DNA of 64,000 bases from Paramyrothecium sp. XJ0827 (GCA_020881915.1 JAJFPB010000008.1:2604001-2668000); one strand, 5' to 3'. Counted from the stretch's first letter, positions 12,114-23,736 are shown. Numbers and translations: made by a program. Notes: a model not told the origin generated them from the letters alone.

Positions 12114-13323
12114 CTGCCAAAGAGTGTTGACGCGCTTTGGACGGCAACGTCTGCTGTTTCTTGACGCCAACGAAGCAGAGCTGGCGCTGAGCACACCCCT
12201 GCCTTGAAACCTAATACATTGACCGGTCTCGCAAAACAGAAAAGCATGCCTTCAGTTCTTCTCATTTCCCGGCCGCCCCTCCATCTCGTCCTTGGCGTCC
12301 CTCCAGGAATGATCTTAAGACAAGCCCGCATGTCTGTTGACACAGTCGCGTCCCTCCCGGAGCCTCCTCAGCCGTCCCAGCCGACAATCGAAGTCGTGGT
12401 GCCCGAAGCAGTCCCCACTAGGTGCCGTCATATGCATCTTTCCTCCGCTCAAGCCACGGCCAAACGTGGCTGGGCCGAACCGTTCTGATCACCTTCAACG
12501 GGATGGGCCTAGTTGCATCCTCTACCATGTTTCTTCCTCGCTGTCCGGCATGGGATGCCCCTGTTTGATCGATCTCAGCTATCTAGACGCGCCACCCTCC
12601 CCCCGCGGGAGGGGGAAGGGGTGTGATGCGGCCCTGGTCGTTCGGCCACCGTTCGATGCCCGCGGAAGCATCTGCCGCATGCCGGTCCCAGTACGCTTGT
12701 GATTTCACCACACGCCCCCTTTCCATGACACCCACCTCGTGTATCCTCTGTTAGTGCAGAGCAATGTGCTGCTGAGAGTGGCTAACAACAAGCCCAAGAT
12801 CTGAGAGCTCCCAACAGAAAACCCACGTCGAACCCTTGACTACCCCAAGCGACCATCTTTTTTTCCACCTCCTCCACCCGTCTCTCTAGAGTACGTTTCT
12901 TTTTGTGCGATGGCTGCATCGCTCGTTGCAGGCGCTTCGGAGCATCCTACTTTGTTATTTGCTTTTTTGGTGGCGAAGAGCTGGATTGCTCAAAGCACAG
13001 GACCTTGGTCACAGCCTCCGCTCCCCTGGATTTAAAGGCTCGACATCCCACGCCATTTGTCTCGACCCCTTCAATCCACAACCATCGACGACCGTTGAAC
13101 CTCGAAGCAACTCCGACCAAGAATAGTGATTTTTCCGCAGCACCAAGGGGTTCCACCTGCCCTGTCGAGGCCAACGTTCTTAGAAGATCATCACCATCCT
13201 CCCTCGTGGCTCGTCCATCAGCCTTTCGTCTCTCTCCGTCCCCACGATCACCCATCGCCTAGTAGGTTCTTTGTTGCTTTTCCTTTTGATTGCGCTCTCG
13301 CTTACGCAATACTCAGTAGCATA

Positions 13324-13726
13324 ATGGGGTCACCAAAGACCCGCCTCCGACACACTTCGTTCGAGTGGGAGACACACCGCGAGCGCATCCAGGACCTTTA
13401 TCGGGACAACTCGCTGCCGTTTGTGATGAGAATCATGAGGGAATTGTACCACTTTGAAGCACCGTACTGCCTTCCCAGCTCCATTAGTGCCAGGTATACG
13501 TGTTGACACTCGCAGGGACTACTCGTACAAGACCAAGTTCAAGGACTGGGGCGTCCGGAAGTCCCGAATGCAGCCCCGACAAAGACGGCCACGACGCAGA
13601 GAGCAGTCATCTAGGGACAGCACTCCACCGAATGGATCCCAAGCACCAAGGGAAACGGGTTTCATTGACCTGAGCATGAGAGGTGGGCCTGGTCTATTGC
13701 TGAGGAGAAATGCAAGACGGAACTGA
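13324..13726 (+). CDS. short Clr5-domain protein
   Basis: ATG at 13324-13326. Exon 1 is 13324-13463 and exon 2 is 13516-13726, joined across a 52-bp GT-AG intron with TTGAC before the acceptor. The predicted protein has 116 residues. The first 65 or so match the Clr5 domain (Pfam PF14420) pattern: an aromatic/acidic start (FEWETHRERIQDLY), LPFVMRIMRELYHFEA, then YKTKFKDWGVRKSRMQ across the splice. Clr5 domains occur at the N-terminus of fungal regulators and of many larger proteins of unknown role. Here only a basic tail rich in Arg, Ser and Pro follows before the TGA, so this is either a stand-alone short form or a truncated gene. A further downstream exon cannot be excluded. Confidence 0.6.
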
Positions 13727-14575
13727 TGGCTGGCACAGACGATGCGCTTGGTTCGACACTGCGCCTGTAGAATAACGTCCTCGGTCAACCTTCAACGGCG
13801 AGCACTTTGGCTCGGGCGCACGGGTTGTGATGGTATTTGGCGGATAGTTTTCGTCTTTTCTTCTAATCTACGTTTCTCCTCGTGCTGTTCGATCCGTGGC
13901 CCGTTTTCGAGTTAAGTTCGTCGGCTTCACAACAACTGAGGAGAGAAGAGGGACAATGTTGCGACCCACTACACGAAAGGAAGTCAACAGTGTAACTTGT
14001 GACACCTATGGAGCAGCCTCTGTGGCAGTTCTGCTAGAAGGTAGTTGGGTCTCAAACAAGGTAAGCCTGCTCATCGTTGAACCGTGATTGATGTTGTTCT
14101 TACTCTCGCCTGCCGTGCTTGCGTCCGACAATTACAACCCTCAGCCGAACCATACACAACAACGATGTACGCTCTGGTGCGCCACGACCGATGTTCGCCA
14201 TGAGTCTTCCTTCACTGACCACACGGTCGCATCACCCATACCCAAACCAGGGCCCGTGTTCCCCAGATTGTCGGCTAACCCCCTCCAAGCTTATCGGCTA
14301 ACGACCCAACGTTTGCCCACTAGCGCTATCTCCTCGTACTGCCGTGTCCGGAGGAGCTCCGGCCGGTGTGATAACCCCACCGGTGTCCGGCCATAGTTCT
14401 AGATACCGTAGATAACACATTCGAGATAGCAGCAACTTGGCAGTCACTGCTGGATGTATAATCGTCGAAGCGTCACCTCCATTTCAGAATGTGAGGAATT
14501 GCAACAGACCGGCTTCGCTCAATTAACCTGAATACTACTGCCACGGCCGCTTGAGCATCCAAGACAACGACCACC
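13727..14575. other. intergenic; upstream region of the MFS gene
   Basis: No reading frame with family resemblance. The last 200 bp should contain the promoter of the transporter at 14,576. I do not see a clear TATA box. Confidence 0.5.
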
Positions 14576-16372
14576 ATGACGGGCAACACCGCGACAGATG
14601 AGCCAACAAGTGGCAAGACCCACATGGAGGCATCCAAGTTGGACATCGTGGACGAGGTCAACGTCGATATTTCATCCGACTACTCAGACGAAGCCTACAG
14701 AAAGCTGCTCTGGAAGATTGACTTATGGCTCCTGCCGCTGATGTGGGTGTGCTACGGCACGCAGCAGGCAGACAAGACGTCTCTCAGCGTGCAGGCTGTC
14801 TTTGGCATTCGAGAGGACACGAACCTCGTCGGAGACCAGTTCAACTGGCTCAGCACCATCTTCTACCTTGCCTACATGGTGTGCGAGTTTCCGGGTAACT
14901 GGCTGATACAGAAGAGCCACACGGGCAAGTTCCTCTCCATTGTCATGGTCCTATGGGGTATCATTGTCCTCTGCATCGCCTTTGCGAAGAACTTTACACA
15001 CCTCATGGTGCTACGTGCGATCCAGGGTGCCCTCGAATGCACCATCTCGCCGACCTTCCTCCTGCTTACGGGCTCGTGGTACACATCCAAGGAGCACACG
15101 CTTCGGTCTGTCATCTGGGGAACATCCAATGCTGGAATGAACATCATTACCGGCTTGATCATGTATGGCATTGGTCTGCATGCTCAAAGGAACCCTGGCG
15201 GAATCGCTGCCGTAAGTCTCTGTTAATGCCGTTCCCCCATGAGCCGTCAATACTAACGTGGTGATTTAAAGTGGAAAGGCATCTCGTTCTTCCTCGGTGC
15301 CTTGACCATCACCTGCGGCATCCTGGTGTGGTTTATTCTCGGAACCCCTCGCGAGGTTCGCTGGCTCAGCGAGCGCGAGAAGGAAGCCGCCATTGCTCGT
15401 GTCATGTCGAACAAGACAGGCTCCGACCAGAAGAAGCGGTCCGAGTTTAGATGGGACCAGGCCTGGGCCACCTTCAAAGGTAATTAATCACCAAATTCCC
15501 ACCCAGGAAGACAAGCTGACAGTCAAGCTAGATCCCCAAACCTACTTTTTCTTCTTCGTAGCCATTGTCAACGCGCTACCCAACGGAGCCAACACTACGT
15601 TCTCAAAGCTCATTTGGCAATCCTTTGGTTTCACGTCTTTGGATACGCTCCTGAAGGGATCTACGCCTTACTACTGCGTCAGCATCTGCTGGTTCCTACT
15701 AGTTGGATACGTTACACTCAAGAAGCCCAACCTTCGATGTAAGCAGCCGCACATCCGACACAAGTCTATCGGTTCTAACCTCAAAAGTTCTGATGATGAT
15801 GTTCTCCCTCGTTCCCGCCTTCACAGGCATGCTCGCCCTGTCTCTTCTTCCTACAGATGAGATGAAATGGACGAGGTGGGGAATGTATATCATGCAGGTC
15901 ACCGGCACACTGCCAGGACTCAGTAAGTGGCTGGGTCGTCTCAACAACCCACTCAATACTAATCGTCAAATAGTGATCTGGACATTCTTGCCTTCCAATG
16001 TTGCAGGAAGGACGAAGAAGACGGTGACTTCGACCGTTCTCTTTGTGGCCTACTGCGTCGGTAACGCCGTTGGCGCCCAGATCATGCAACCGTCGGACGC
16101 ACCAAAGTACACTCGCGGCATTGCGGCTTGCGGCATACTTTACGGCGTAGAGTTTTGCAGCATGGCACTGTGGCGGTTTTACTGTAAGTCCTCCCGCAAT
16201 CCTCCACGAGCCGTATTGACCATTCCCCACAGACATCTGGGAGAACAAGCGTCGCGCCAAGATCATTCGAGAGCAGGGCATCTCCGAGGAGGAGAGCGAA
16301 CGCCTCGGAAAGGTCAATGCGGAAGCAGACATGACGGACCGGGACAACATTCACTTCAAGTATAGCTACTGA
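14576..16372 (+). CDS. MFS transporter, allantoate permease (Dal5) type
   Basis: Six exons: 14576-15211, 15272-15479, 15532-15738, 15788-15922, 15974-16183, 16233-16372. All introns are GT-AG and short (49-60 bp), and the frame closes to give 511 residues. The charged cytosolic N-terminus is followed by QADKTSLSVQAVFGI, DQFNWLSTIFYLAYM and EFPGNWLIQK, which are hallmarks of the anion:cation symporter family (TC 2.A.1.14: Dal5, Tna1, vitamin and nucleobase-derivative carriers). About 12 membrane segments can be counted, with a central charged loop rich in Lys/Arg/Glu before the second half. It should act at the plasma membrane as a proton symporter for a small organic acid or ureide. The substrate cannot be read from the sequence. 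Confidence 0.88.
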
Positions 16373-16733
16373 TCAACCCGTGGCTTGCGAGGATGGTATC
16401 ATGCAATTTGGAATACTGTATTCTGGCTATGAAGCGTGTTTTGGTGGTGTCAATAGGTAGTCAGCTAATGCCCTAAACGAGATTACAAATGCTCGAGTAT
16501 GTTGGACACGGCGACGGCCAGCCACCATGTTGGCAAATGAGCACGCAGTACTTGCATTTCCACTCCAAATCCTCCAATCTACACACCAACCTCTTGCAGT
16601 TGTCCGTCAGCAGTGCGGGAAGCAGGGGATCACGATCTCGAAGAGGAAGACGACACAGAAATTGAAAGCCAAGACATGGCTTCAACTCGGTAATCGATAA
16701 TCTCCTTCTTGTCCATTGCTGGTCTCGAGTTGT
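16373..16733. other. intergenic, nothing recognised
   Basis: Short gap between the convergent ends of the MFS gene (+) and the next gene (-). It probably holds both 3' UTRs. Confidence 0.5.
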
Positions 16734-17525
16734 CTAGTCCACCTCGGTGATCGTTGGCGGCGGCCAACAGCCTTTCATCGGCACATCCTCGTTGTAGATG
16801 ACGTTGAAGTTCTCTTCGGGAAAATGCCTATTGTAGGAGTAAACCCAACTCCTTTGTGGGTTGCGGGCGGCAGCGGCGATGATGTTGCGTGGTGAGAGCT
16901 GCTTTTCCAAGTTGAAGTTGGCCAGGGTTGACATTTTCTTGGCGTTGATGGCTATCGAAGCAACCCACTGCGGATCGTCAAAACGTTCCCCCATGACCCA
17001 ATAGCGGGCATAGTCCAGAGAAAGGCGTCTCAATTTCTCGTCTGTCCACTGGGTACCGGGTTCCCTGACGTCAACATAGGCTAGTTCCGGCACCACATTT
17101 GTCGCGTCCCAGTGAAACCCATGCTTCATCAGACTAGGGAGGTCCTTGGCCCAAACGCACAGGCGGGCGAGATATTCTGGAGTTTCGAGCTCTAGAGGGG
17201 CCATGAATCCTTCGGGGACAAAGAACTCCATCAGCATCCAGCATGAGGTCTGTCCTTCGAAAGGACACACGGTCCGCATGCGCCACGCGCTCTCTCCGCC
17301 AGGGTGAGTTGGGGGAGGCAGCATGGAAGGCACTGTTGCTCTCCGAAACGGTTGTCGCCAAAGTTGGCGTGGAGGCTGACTTGAAGACTCACATGAAGCC
17401 TGTTGCAGTTGCAGAGGGTCTTGTGAAGCTGACAGCGAATACGGGGGAGGTGGTTCCAGCTCGTCATCATGCGGACTGGCCTGTTTTTGTGGCGCCTCGG
17501 GAAAGAGCCAAGTCCAGAAACCCAT
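16734..17525 (-). CDS. uncharacterised protein with proline-rich N-terminus
   Basis: A single-exon frame of 263 residues starting at the ATG at 17523-17525. The first 75 residues are rich in Pro, Gln and Ser and include PPPPYSL, a PPxY-type motif of the kind bound by WW domains. The rest looks like a folded, mostly soluble domain with many Trp and Tyr (WTDEKLRRLSLDYARYWVMG, FDDPQWVASIAINAKKM, RSWVYSYNRHFPEENFNVIY). The start MGFWTWLFPE is hydrophobic but too short for a membrane anchor. I do not recognise a family. Length, composition and lack of internal stops support a real gene. Confidence 0.65.
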   Translation of the reverse strand: MGFWTWLFPEAPQKQASPHDDELEPPPPYSLSASQDPLQLQQASCESSSQPPRQLWRQPFRRATVPSMLPPPTHPGGESAWRMRTVCPFEGQTSCWMLMEFFVPEGFMAPLELETPEYLARLCVWAKDLPSLMKHGFHWDATNVVPELAYVDVREPGTQWTDEKLRRLSLDYARYWVMGERFDDPQWVASIAINAKKMSTLANFNLEKQLSPRNIIAAAARNPQRSWVYSYNRHFPEENFNVIYNEDVPMKGCWPPPTITEVD

Positions 17526-18063
17526 GTTGAGAAGAACGTAGCAGAAGAGTAGAAAAGAGGTGCTATGGGAATATGGGTTGAGTGGAGGTGATGGTGATGG
17601 TCACGGTGGTGATGGTTGTGGCCGTGGCGGGCGGTGTGAAACATGGAAAGACAGACAAGGGGCATGCAGGCATCAATCATTGTATGGTTGGCACTTCAAG
17701 GCCGCGGATTTCTCAAACTTTGGTCGTCATACTGTTCGAAGAAATTTTCTTTTGCAAAAAACCTTTAATTGTGATCTGGAAATGATGAACACAAAGTTAA
17801 GGTAGCCAAAGTGGGACGATGACAATCTGTGCATAGTAAACAAAGTCACTAGGACAGATCACATGGAGAAAGAGGAGAGCATGGTAGAAGTGCCGAAACA
17901 AGCTGTTGTGTATTGATATTGATCCAAAAATGGTCCAAAAAATAACAAAAAAAACCAACGCTTGGATAAGTATTTATGCAGCCACGCGAGAACGACCAAC
18001 CACCAACGCCAACACCGCCACCACGAGACACCACACCACCACCAACAACACGAAGGCGATCCC
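17526..18063. other. intergenic
   Basis: Upstream region of the preceding minus-strand gene and downstream region of the small gene at 18,064. It contains a His-rich-looking CAC/ACC repetitive stretch around 17,995-18,050, but no supported gene. Confidence 0.45.
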
Positions 18064-18582
18064 CTAAGCCCCCATATTGAGCGAGACGACGCCCGCACGA
18101 CGTTCCCGAAGAGCCCCCCTCAAGACCGCGCCAGCACCGGGCACGAGAAGCTGTCTCTCGGGGTCCTCCTCTGCCCGCCGGGTTCCGACCTTGAGGAGTT
18201 TGAAGACTGTCCAAAACAGCGAGTCGGTCCTGAACGTGGAGACGGTGTAGTCAGCATGACTGTTTGGTTGGAGGCAGAGGCGGAGGAAGAGGAAGAAAAA
18301 GAACAAGAGGAGGAGGAGGAATCATACTTGGTTCGGAACCCAGGGGCAAAGGTGGTCCCCGGAGACAACTGTGCCTGGCTGCTGGCGGGCGCGGCAGGGG
18401 CCTCGACGGGGACGTCGGGGACGTCGTCTCTGGTGGTGGTGGTGGCCGCTGTGGCGATGGGGTGGCCGTCCCCGCGTGGCTGGGCCAAGAAAAGAGTGAA
18501 GATGTTGCTGCAGGCGTGTCAGTAAGAGTCAGTCGAATGGGATGATGTGTTGATGAATGGATGGGAGCACTCACTAAGACAT
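18064..18582 (-). CDS. small uncharacterised protein, three-exon model
   Basis: On the minus strand a consistent model is exon 1 18575-18582 (ATG plus five bases), exon 2 18328-18507 and exon 3 18064-18229. The introns begin GTGAGT and GTATGA, have CTGAC- or GCTGAC-type branch points, and end in GCAG and TCAG. The product has 117 residues: MSYNIFTLFLAQPRGDG, an Ala/Thr/Pro-rich middle, then TDSLFWTVFKLLKVGTRRAE and a basic tail ending VVSLNMGA. The coherent splice signals favour a gene over the low-complexity frames on the plus strand. The tiny first exon is uncertain, because an upstream AG could extend it. No family recognised. Confidence 0.4.
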
Positions 18583-18958
18583 TTTTTCAAAAAATGCCCT
18601 GAAAGAATGTTTTGGTCCAAAAAGATAACCAAAAAGTGAATGTCGTTGGCTTGGGGAGAAAGAAAAAAGAAGAAGAGAAAAGGAAGAGAGCCAGGAGAAG
18701 AGGGAGGGAGAGAAAAGGACACACGCGAGGCACGTGCCGCCGGTTGCCATCAAGCGAGGGGAAGAGCAGAACTCGAATGGATGGGAAGGCAGTAGCTGCG
18801 TCAGGTACAGAGTCAAGCACGGTACGGTACAGCACATGGTGATGTACCTTACTTTACTTTGCCTTGTGGTGTTGCAACCCGGAAGGCAGGTAGATGTACG
18901 GACGTCCAGCCTGGAAAGAAAGGACTCTGGCGAATGCCGTACGGTACGTACCATCAGG

Positions 18959-18999
18959 AGGAGGACAGGGCAGAGGAGGACAGGGCAGAGGAGGACGAG
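18959..18999. repeat. 15-bp tandem repeat, about 2.7 copies
   Basis: The unit AGGAGGACAGGGCAG is repeated exactly at 18959-18973 and 18974-18988, with a partial third copy to 18999. Confidence 0.9.
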
Positions 19000-19567
19000 T
19001 TATAGGAGGGAGAAGGGGGGAAGATGGAAGAAAAGAAATGAAGGGAAAACAGGACAGTAAAGAGAGCGAACCAGGATGCTCGGTGCTCTATCGGCTAACA
19101 CGCGCGCGTATCAATATATCGGGTTGCCGCGTTTACATCCAAGGTTACTATGTGTCGTGAGCCATCGGGCAGCCGTTGGCGACATCGGGAAGAACACGCC
19201 CAATAATTGACCAAAAGAGATTCCAGTAATATCATTTAGAACGAGGTAATCTCCTATAAAATGCTGCTCAGGAAACCCCCAGGAAGTCCATCGCAGCTAT
19301 CCCCCTGGCCCAATGCCTTCACTGTCTTCCATTCCACCTAGAACTGCAGCTATGAGAGCCGCCTAGTAGGCCCATTCACTTGCCCGTCGTAGCCGTGTAG
19401 CTAGTAATGAGTGGGCAGAAGCCGTGGCCCATCTACGAAAAACCTCGAAATAGCCAGTTTAACCTACCGTCCGGTAGGCGAGATGGTGCTGTTGGTACCT
19501 ACCTGGTAGTTCTCTAATTACCTTAGTAAGTACCTTGGAACTGGGACAGAACTTCCCCGGATGGAAA

Positions 19568-19578
19568 GGGGGGGGGGG
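19568..19578 (+). repeat. G11 homopolymer
   Basis: Eleven consecutive G residues. Such runs are prone to sequencing-length error. Confidence 0.8.
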
Positions 19579-19796
19579 AAGATGCTGAAGCCGAGTCTGA
19601 AAAAGAAAATAGTAGAAAATAAGAATAAGAAATACGTGGCTTAAAAACAGGGTCTGACTCCTGACAAGTCGATTGGCTATTCAACTGAAATGGCACGCTT
19701 CAAAGGAGTCGTTGACTCTGCTTCCAACAAGGTATCGTCGTCACCGAGTCTGAGACGTCGTATGGATCTAATCGGATCATACGTGAAATTACCCAA

Positions 19797-21660
19797 TTAC
19801 TTCGACTTCTTGCTATCGTTCGCCTTCTTCCAGTCCTCTGCCATGTCCCTGATCTCCTCATGCAGTCGCAAAATTTGCTCCTTTGCACCCGGCAACGCCT
19901 TGCGCCCATGCGGTGTTTCCAGAAGTCTATACACAAGCGGCACATCCGGTCCATCCATCAGTTTCCCATAGAACTTCGGATTCTCCCACCAAAACTTCCA
20001 CGCCGCCAGGCTCCAGCTCCCGAGGCGCTCGCTCAGTCCAGTTCCAGCCACCTTGTTCAGCCACGTGTACGTTTCAGCGCCATTGTGTGTCCGTAAACCC
20101 GGGTACGGTATCGGCCCTTTGTCGAGCATGCGCACAACACATTGATACTGTCCGTCAATGTCATGCTTCATCTCCTTGGGCGATGGCAGTCCTGGCTTGT
20201 ATGCTCCGCTCCAGAGGCTTGTGAGGGCCATCGTGATGAGATCGTACAACACGAAAGGCGGTTTGGTGATGAGGACATGACCTAGAAAAGCAAGTGATTC
20301 CGGATATTGCTCAGAAAGAAATCCACGATATAGCCGCGGGAAGGGAGTTTTATCGTCATAGAAACGCGCTGCCCTGTAAGCAGCATAGCCGTCAGGTGCG
20401 GAGTGCGGATCGATTGGATTGCCTGCTCCAGACACGGCTGAGAAATCATAGCCATAGCCGGAGCAGACGACGATAGCGTCTATGTCGTCGATTATAGTGC
20501 CATCCGTGAGGACGACGGACCGTGGGCCAGATACCTCGGAAATGCCCTGGACAGTCTCGACAACACCCGACGCCAGGTTATCCCTCAGGTCGTCCGAAAA
20601 CATCGGGATGCGATGGGGCAAGCCGTCAAAGAGGCGGGGTCCCTTGAAAGAAGGGTGGCTGTTAAGAGTCGGAAATGCTTTCTTTCGCGCGGTAACCATG
20701 GCCATGTTCATCAGTTTCAAGGCAGCGGTCGGCCAGACGCTCAGCAGAGTACGTATGATGATGCCAGCACGTCTCGACATGCCATGGTCGAACGCTTTGC
20801 CGTTCACCATCCGTGGCAGCTGTTTGAGTTATTATTTGACCGGCAGACCGCAAGGTCAGAATAAGGACAAACGCACCAACAACATTTGTTTCCGATGACT
20901 GAGATATATCTTCTTGGCGTCTGCCCTTACTAGGAAGGACTGCGTGTCTACCGCCGTCGCCCCGACGCCAACGACGATCAGTCTTTTCCCTTCGTACTTG
21001 GAAGGTTCTTTAAAATCCTTAGAGTGTATGATTTCACCTTGAAATTTGTCGGCTCCAGCAATCTCAGGCATCTTGGCGACATTGAGCACACCGGATGCAA
21101 CCACAACTCGATCAAAGGTCCACGTCTCCATCAGGGCACCATTAGTCGGCTTGGCGCGCCTGATACTCACAATCCACACCCCCTTAGACTCATCCCGTTG
21201 GATTTTAACTACCTCTGTTGAAAATTGAATTTTCTCCAGGATGTTGAAATGTGATGCATAGGCATTGAGGTAGCTGTCAACCTCTTGAGCAGTTGGGTAT
21301 GTCGCGGCTTCTGCAAGCCAGACGTGAGTTGAATTAGCTTAAGCCTGTTCATGTCTTCATTGCGAATGGAAAAGAGCCATGCTTGCCTTTGGGGTACGGA
21401 AAATCCGTGTATGATGACTATCAATCCTGGAATCAGCCATTGCGAAAAGCTGGAGGGGCCTGACTACTCACACAATGTTTGGTCGTGTTTTTCGTTGTCG
21501 TGGGCAGCACGCTCAGCCCATTTGCGTTGGGGTGCCATATTCCTCCAAGAAAGTCCTGCTTCTCGAATGTTGTGACTTCAAGGCCCTGCTCCGTCAGATT
21601 CTTGGTTGCGACGAGCCCAATCGGGCCGGCTCCAAGCACACAAACGCGGTTTCCAGGCAT
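19797..21660 (-). CDS. flavin-containing monooxygenase
   Basis: Four exons on the minus strand: 21472-21660, 21387-21417, 20877-21310, 19797-20819, giving 558 residues. The second intron has a GC donor (GCAAGC). Using it yields the continuous family text DFPYPKEAATYPTAQEV, while the unspliced frame hits a stop. An FAD-binding GAGPIG lies at residues 10-15. The FMO signature F-x-G-x3-H-x3-F spans 163-173. The NADPH-binding GVGATA is at 188-193. The product is a cytosolic or ER-associated enzyme that oxygenates a nitrogen- or sulfur-containing or ketone substrate with NADPH and O2. Length is normal for fungal FMO-like enzymes. It is divergent from the aldo/keto reductase gene across a 1.0 kb promoter region and sits at the edge of the catabolic block. 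Confidence 0.9.
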
Positions 21661-22675
21661 GCTTTAGAAGCTCGTAGTTGATGATGCAGAAGAGAGGTAG
21701 TTCGGGAACATGGAAATCGGCAGATTCTGGGATTTAACTTGAATGAAGCATGCGGGGGCATCTGTTGGGCGATGGCGTCGGGTAGACCAGCCAATAACCT
21801 TCAACCAACGAGTTGTGTGACAGAAAGATACCAAGCCTCGTCTCCGGGGACGATCATTCCATAAGGCCAAGCAAAGTTCCAGGTATCGAGCCTTGCACTA
21901 ACCCTGGTTACACTTGAAGATGATCTAAATGAGCTGCAACTACGGCATCCGGGAGCGAAGAAGTGTACTATCTGAACCTAATGACAGCTTCAAGACTGGC
22001 ACGGCTTGTGTAGTCTCCTGAACCAGGCCCATCAGCCTCAATCTCACGTCATCACGCTTGATCCTGGTATTCGGTCAGCACTAACATGTAACCCTTGTCT
22101 AATATTGTAGTTGCACGCACTGATTCATAATCTAGACTTGTTTTACATTTGGCAAACATGATGTTGGTTTCATTTTCCACAAAGGGTAATGCCTGGAAGA
22201 CTTGAGGACAAAATTCTCAAACCCAATTTAATCATGCATTCAGACCAGATTATTGTAAAGTAAAGTCTTGAGTTTGATTCGAACAGACATCCGGCCAACG
22301 GCATGGACAGGTATACCAACTTGTATCCATCAAAATGTTATGCGGGACCTGCATTTCTATGGAATTACCACAACACTATTGTATCGCTTGGTGCAAGGTG
22401 ATGTGATCACAAGTGGTCCGCTGCCCCAACTGTGAGTCTCAGCAATAGATATTAAAGCCAATAGTTCACGAGCGTGAAACAAAAACTTTAAGATCATTGG
22501 ATGTGTCGGCAAGCATGATTTCACCACGATTCATCGGCTCGGATCCGCCCGGGGATGTGGGCTACTGTGGATTGTGGATCACACATACCACCAATAAATA
22601 ATCGGAAATAGGTCGCGCGGCAAATTTGCTGATTAGAACTTGCGGCAGCGCTCTATCTTTCTCAGGGGTGACGCA
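21661..22675. promoter_or_regulatory. divergent promoter region, FMO (-) / aldo-keto reductase (+)
   Basis: About 1.0 kb between two start codons on opposite strands. I checked every CGG by eye and found no CGG-N8-CCG here; the nearest is an N7 version at 22535-22547. No other gene seen. Confidence 0.55.
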
Positions 22676-23736
22676 ATGGCTGAATCCCATGCACCAGGAA
22701 CCGAATTATTGACCCTCCAATCCGGGGAGCCCATGCCGAAAGTGAGGTCTCACTTCACTTGAACGAACCACAGCGCCACTGACACTGTCCGATAAGGCGA
22801 CCTACGGCGCCGGAACTGCGTGGTTTAAAGACGGAAGTGGTGATGGATTGAATCATGCCATGATTGCTGCTGTTAAAACAGCCCTCGATGTTGGGTTCCG
22901 AGGGTTTGACTGCGCCCAGAGTAAGGGATACTGACAGCAAACAAATATCTGATTTTAGCTAATTTTTTGCAATGAGTGTACGGAACAGAGAGAGAACTCG
23001 GACAAGCCCTGAAGGATTCCCAGGTTGCACGGAGAGACATTTTTCTCACCACCAAGACAACAGACTTGGATAATGTTGAAGCTGCATTGGAGGCTAGCCT
23101 CAAGAATCTTCAAACCCCGTTTGTGGACATGTAAGTATCTAGACACAGCTTGGTGCCACCAGCTAAACTTGCAGGTACATGATCCATTCTCCATTCTCTG
23201 CAACGTCACCAAGCCACCTGCAAAGCGCGTGGAGAGGGATGGAGAACTGTGTTAAACGTGGTTTGGCTCGTTACGTCGGGGTGTCCAACTTCTCGCCGCA
23301 ACACTTGAGAATCGTGCTGGACAAAGCGGAAATAAGGCCGTCCCTGTGCCAGATAGAGCTGCATCCCTATCTGCAACAGGCCGAAACGCTCGAGTTCCTG
23401 CGGCAAACCGGTATTCAAGCCCAAGGTTTCGCAGCACTGACACCCCTGAGGTTGGAGCCTTTTGATCCTCTTCTTGATATTTGTCACAAGTTGGCTGGCA
23501 AATATGAGGTCAGCGACTCGGCAATCTTATTGAAATGGGTTTTGGACCAGGGACTCTCGGTGGTTACGACAAGTTCAAGCAAGGCCAGGCTTGAAGATTA
23601 TGTCGCTATCCCCGAGAAATTTCATTTGCACACTGACGAGATTGCAGCAGTCGGGAATGTCTCAAAAGAAAAGTACTACAGAGGTTTCTTTGTGGATGAG
23701 TTCCGCTCCGTGGATGAGGGCAGAATCACTGAGTAG
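22676..23736 (+). CDS. aldo/keto reductase
   Basis: Four exons: 22676-22741, 22797-22920, 22977-23130, 23175-23736, with GT-AG introns of 44-56 bp, giving 301 residues. The catalytic tetrad of the AKR superfamily is visible: Asp60 and Tyr65 (FDCAQMYGTE, built across the second intron), Lys90 (LTTKTTD) and His119 (MYMIHSP). Also typical are VGVSNFSPQHL, QIELHPYLQQ and the C-terminal NADPH-binding SSSKARLEDY. It reduces an aldehyde or ketone to an alcohol with NADPH in the cytosol. Its stop codon is only 40 bp from that of the dehydrogenase on the other strand. It may belong with the neighbouring pathway but lacks the shared promoter motif. Confidence 0.9.

Larger units (their letters stand above)
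1766..13323. other. 11.5 kb gene-poor region
   Basis: No intact gene with plausible introns can be supported here on either strand. Base composition is near 50% GC, so this is not a classic AT-rich repeat desert. The open frames that exist are short, lack codon bias and have no family resemblance. Visible contents are listed separately: a 12-bp tandem repeat, a G-rich tract, a decayed coding block at 8,537-8,971 with a second block at 9,918-10,034, and a GGGCT repeat. A short coding-like frame at about 2,392-2,520 (+) and a hydrophobic one at about 5,925-6,005 (-) may be further remnants, but I cannot identify them. Confidence 0.55.
18583..19796. other. intergenic with low-complexity DNA
   Basis: Contains a purine-rich GAA/GAG stretch at about 18,655-18,718 (pyrimidine-rich on the minus strand, where it would lie upstream of the small gene), several CGGTAC/GGTAC short repeats at about 18,818-18,952 and 19,460-19,545, a 15-bp tandem repeat, and a G11 run. 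No gene seen. Confidence 0.5.

Noticed and set aside
17962..18525. A 187-codon + frame with His-rich and Glu-rich runs
   Set aside because: Entirely low complexity. The minus strand gives a coherent spliced model over the same bases.
22535..22547. CGG-N7-CCG in the FMO/AKR promoter as an eighth regulon site
   Set aside because: The spacer is 7, not 8. Zn2Cys6 proteins are strict about spacing, so it was not counted.
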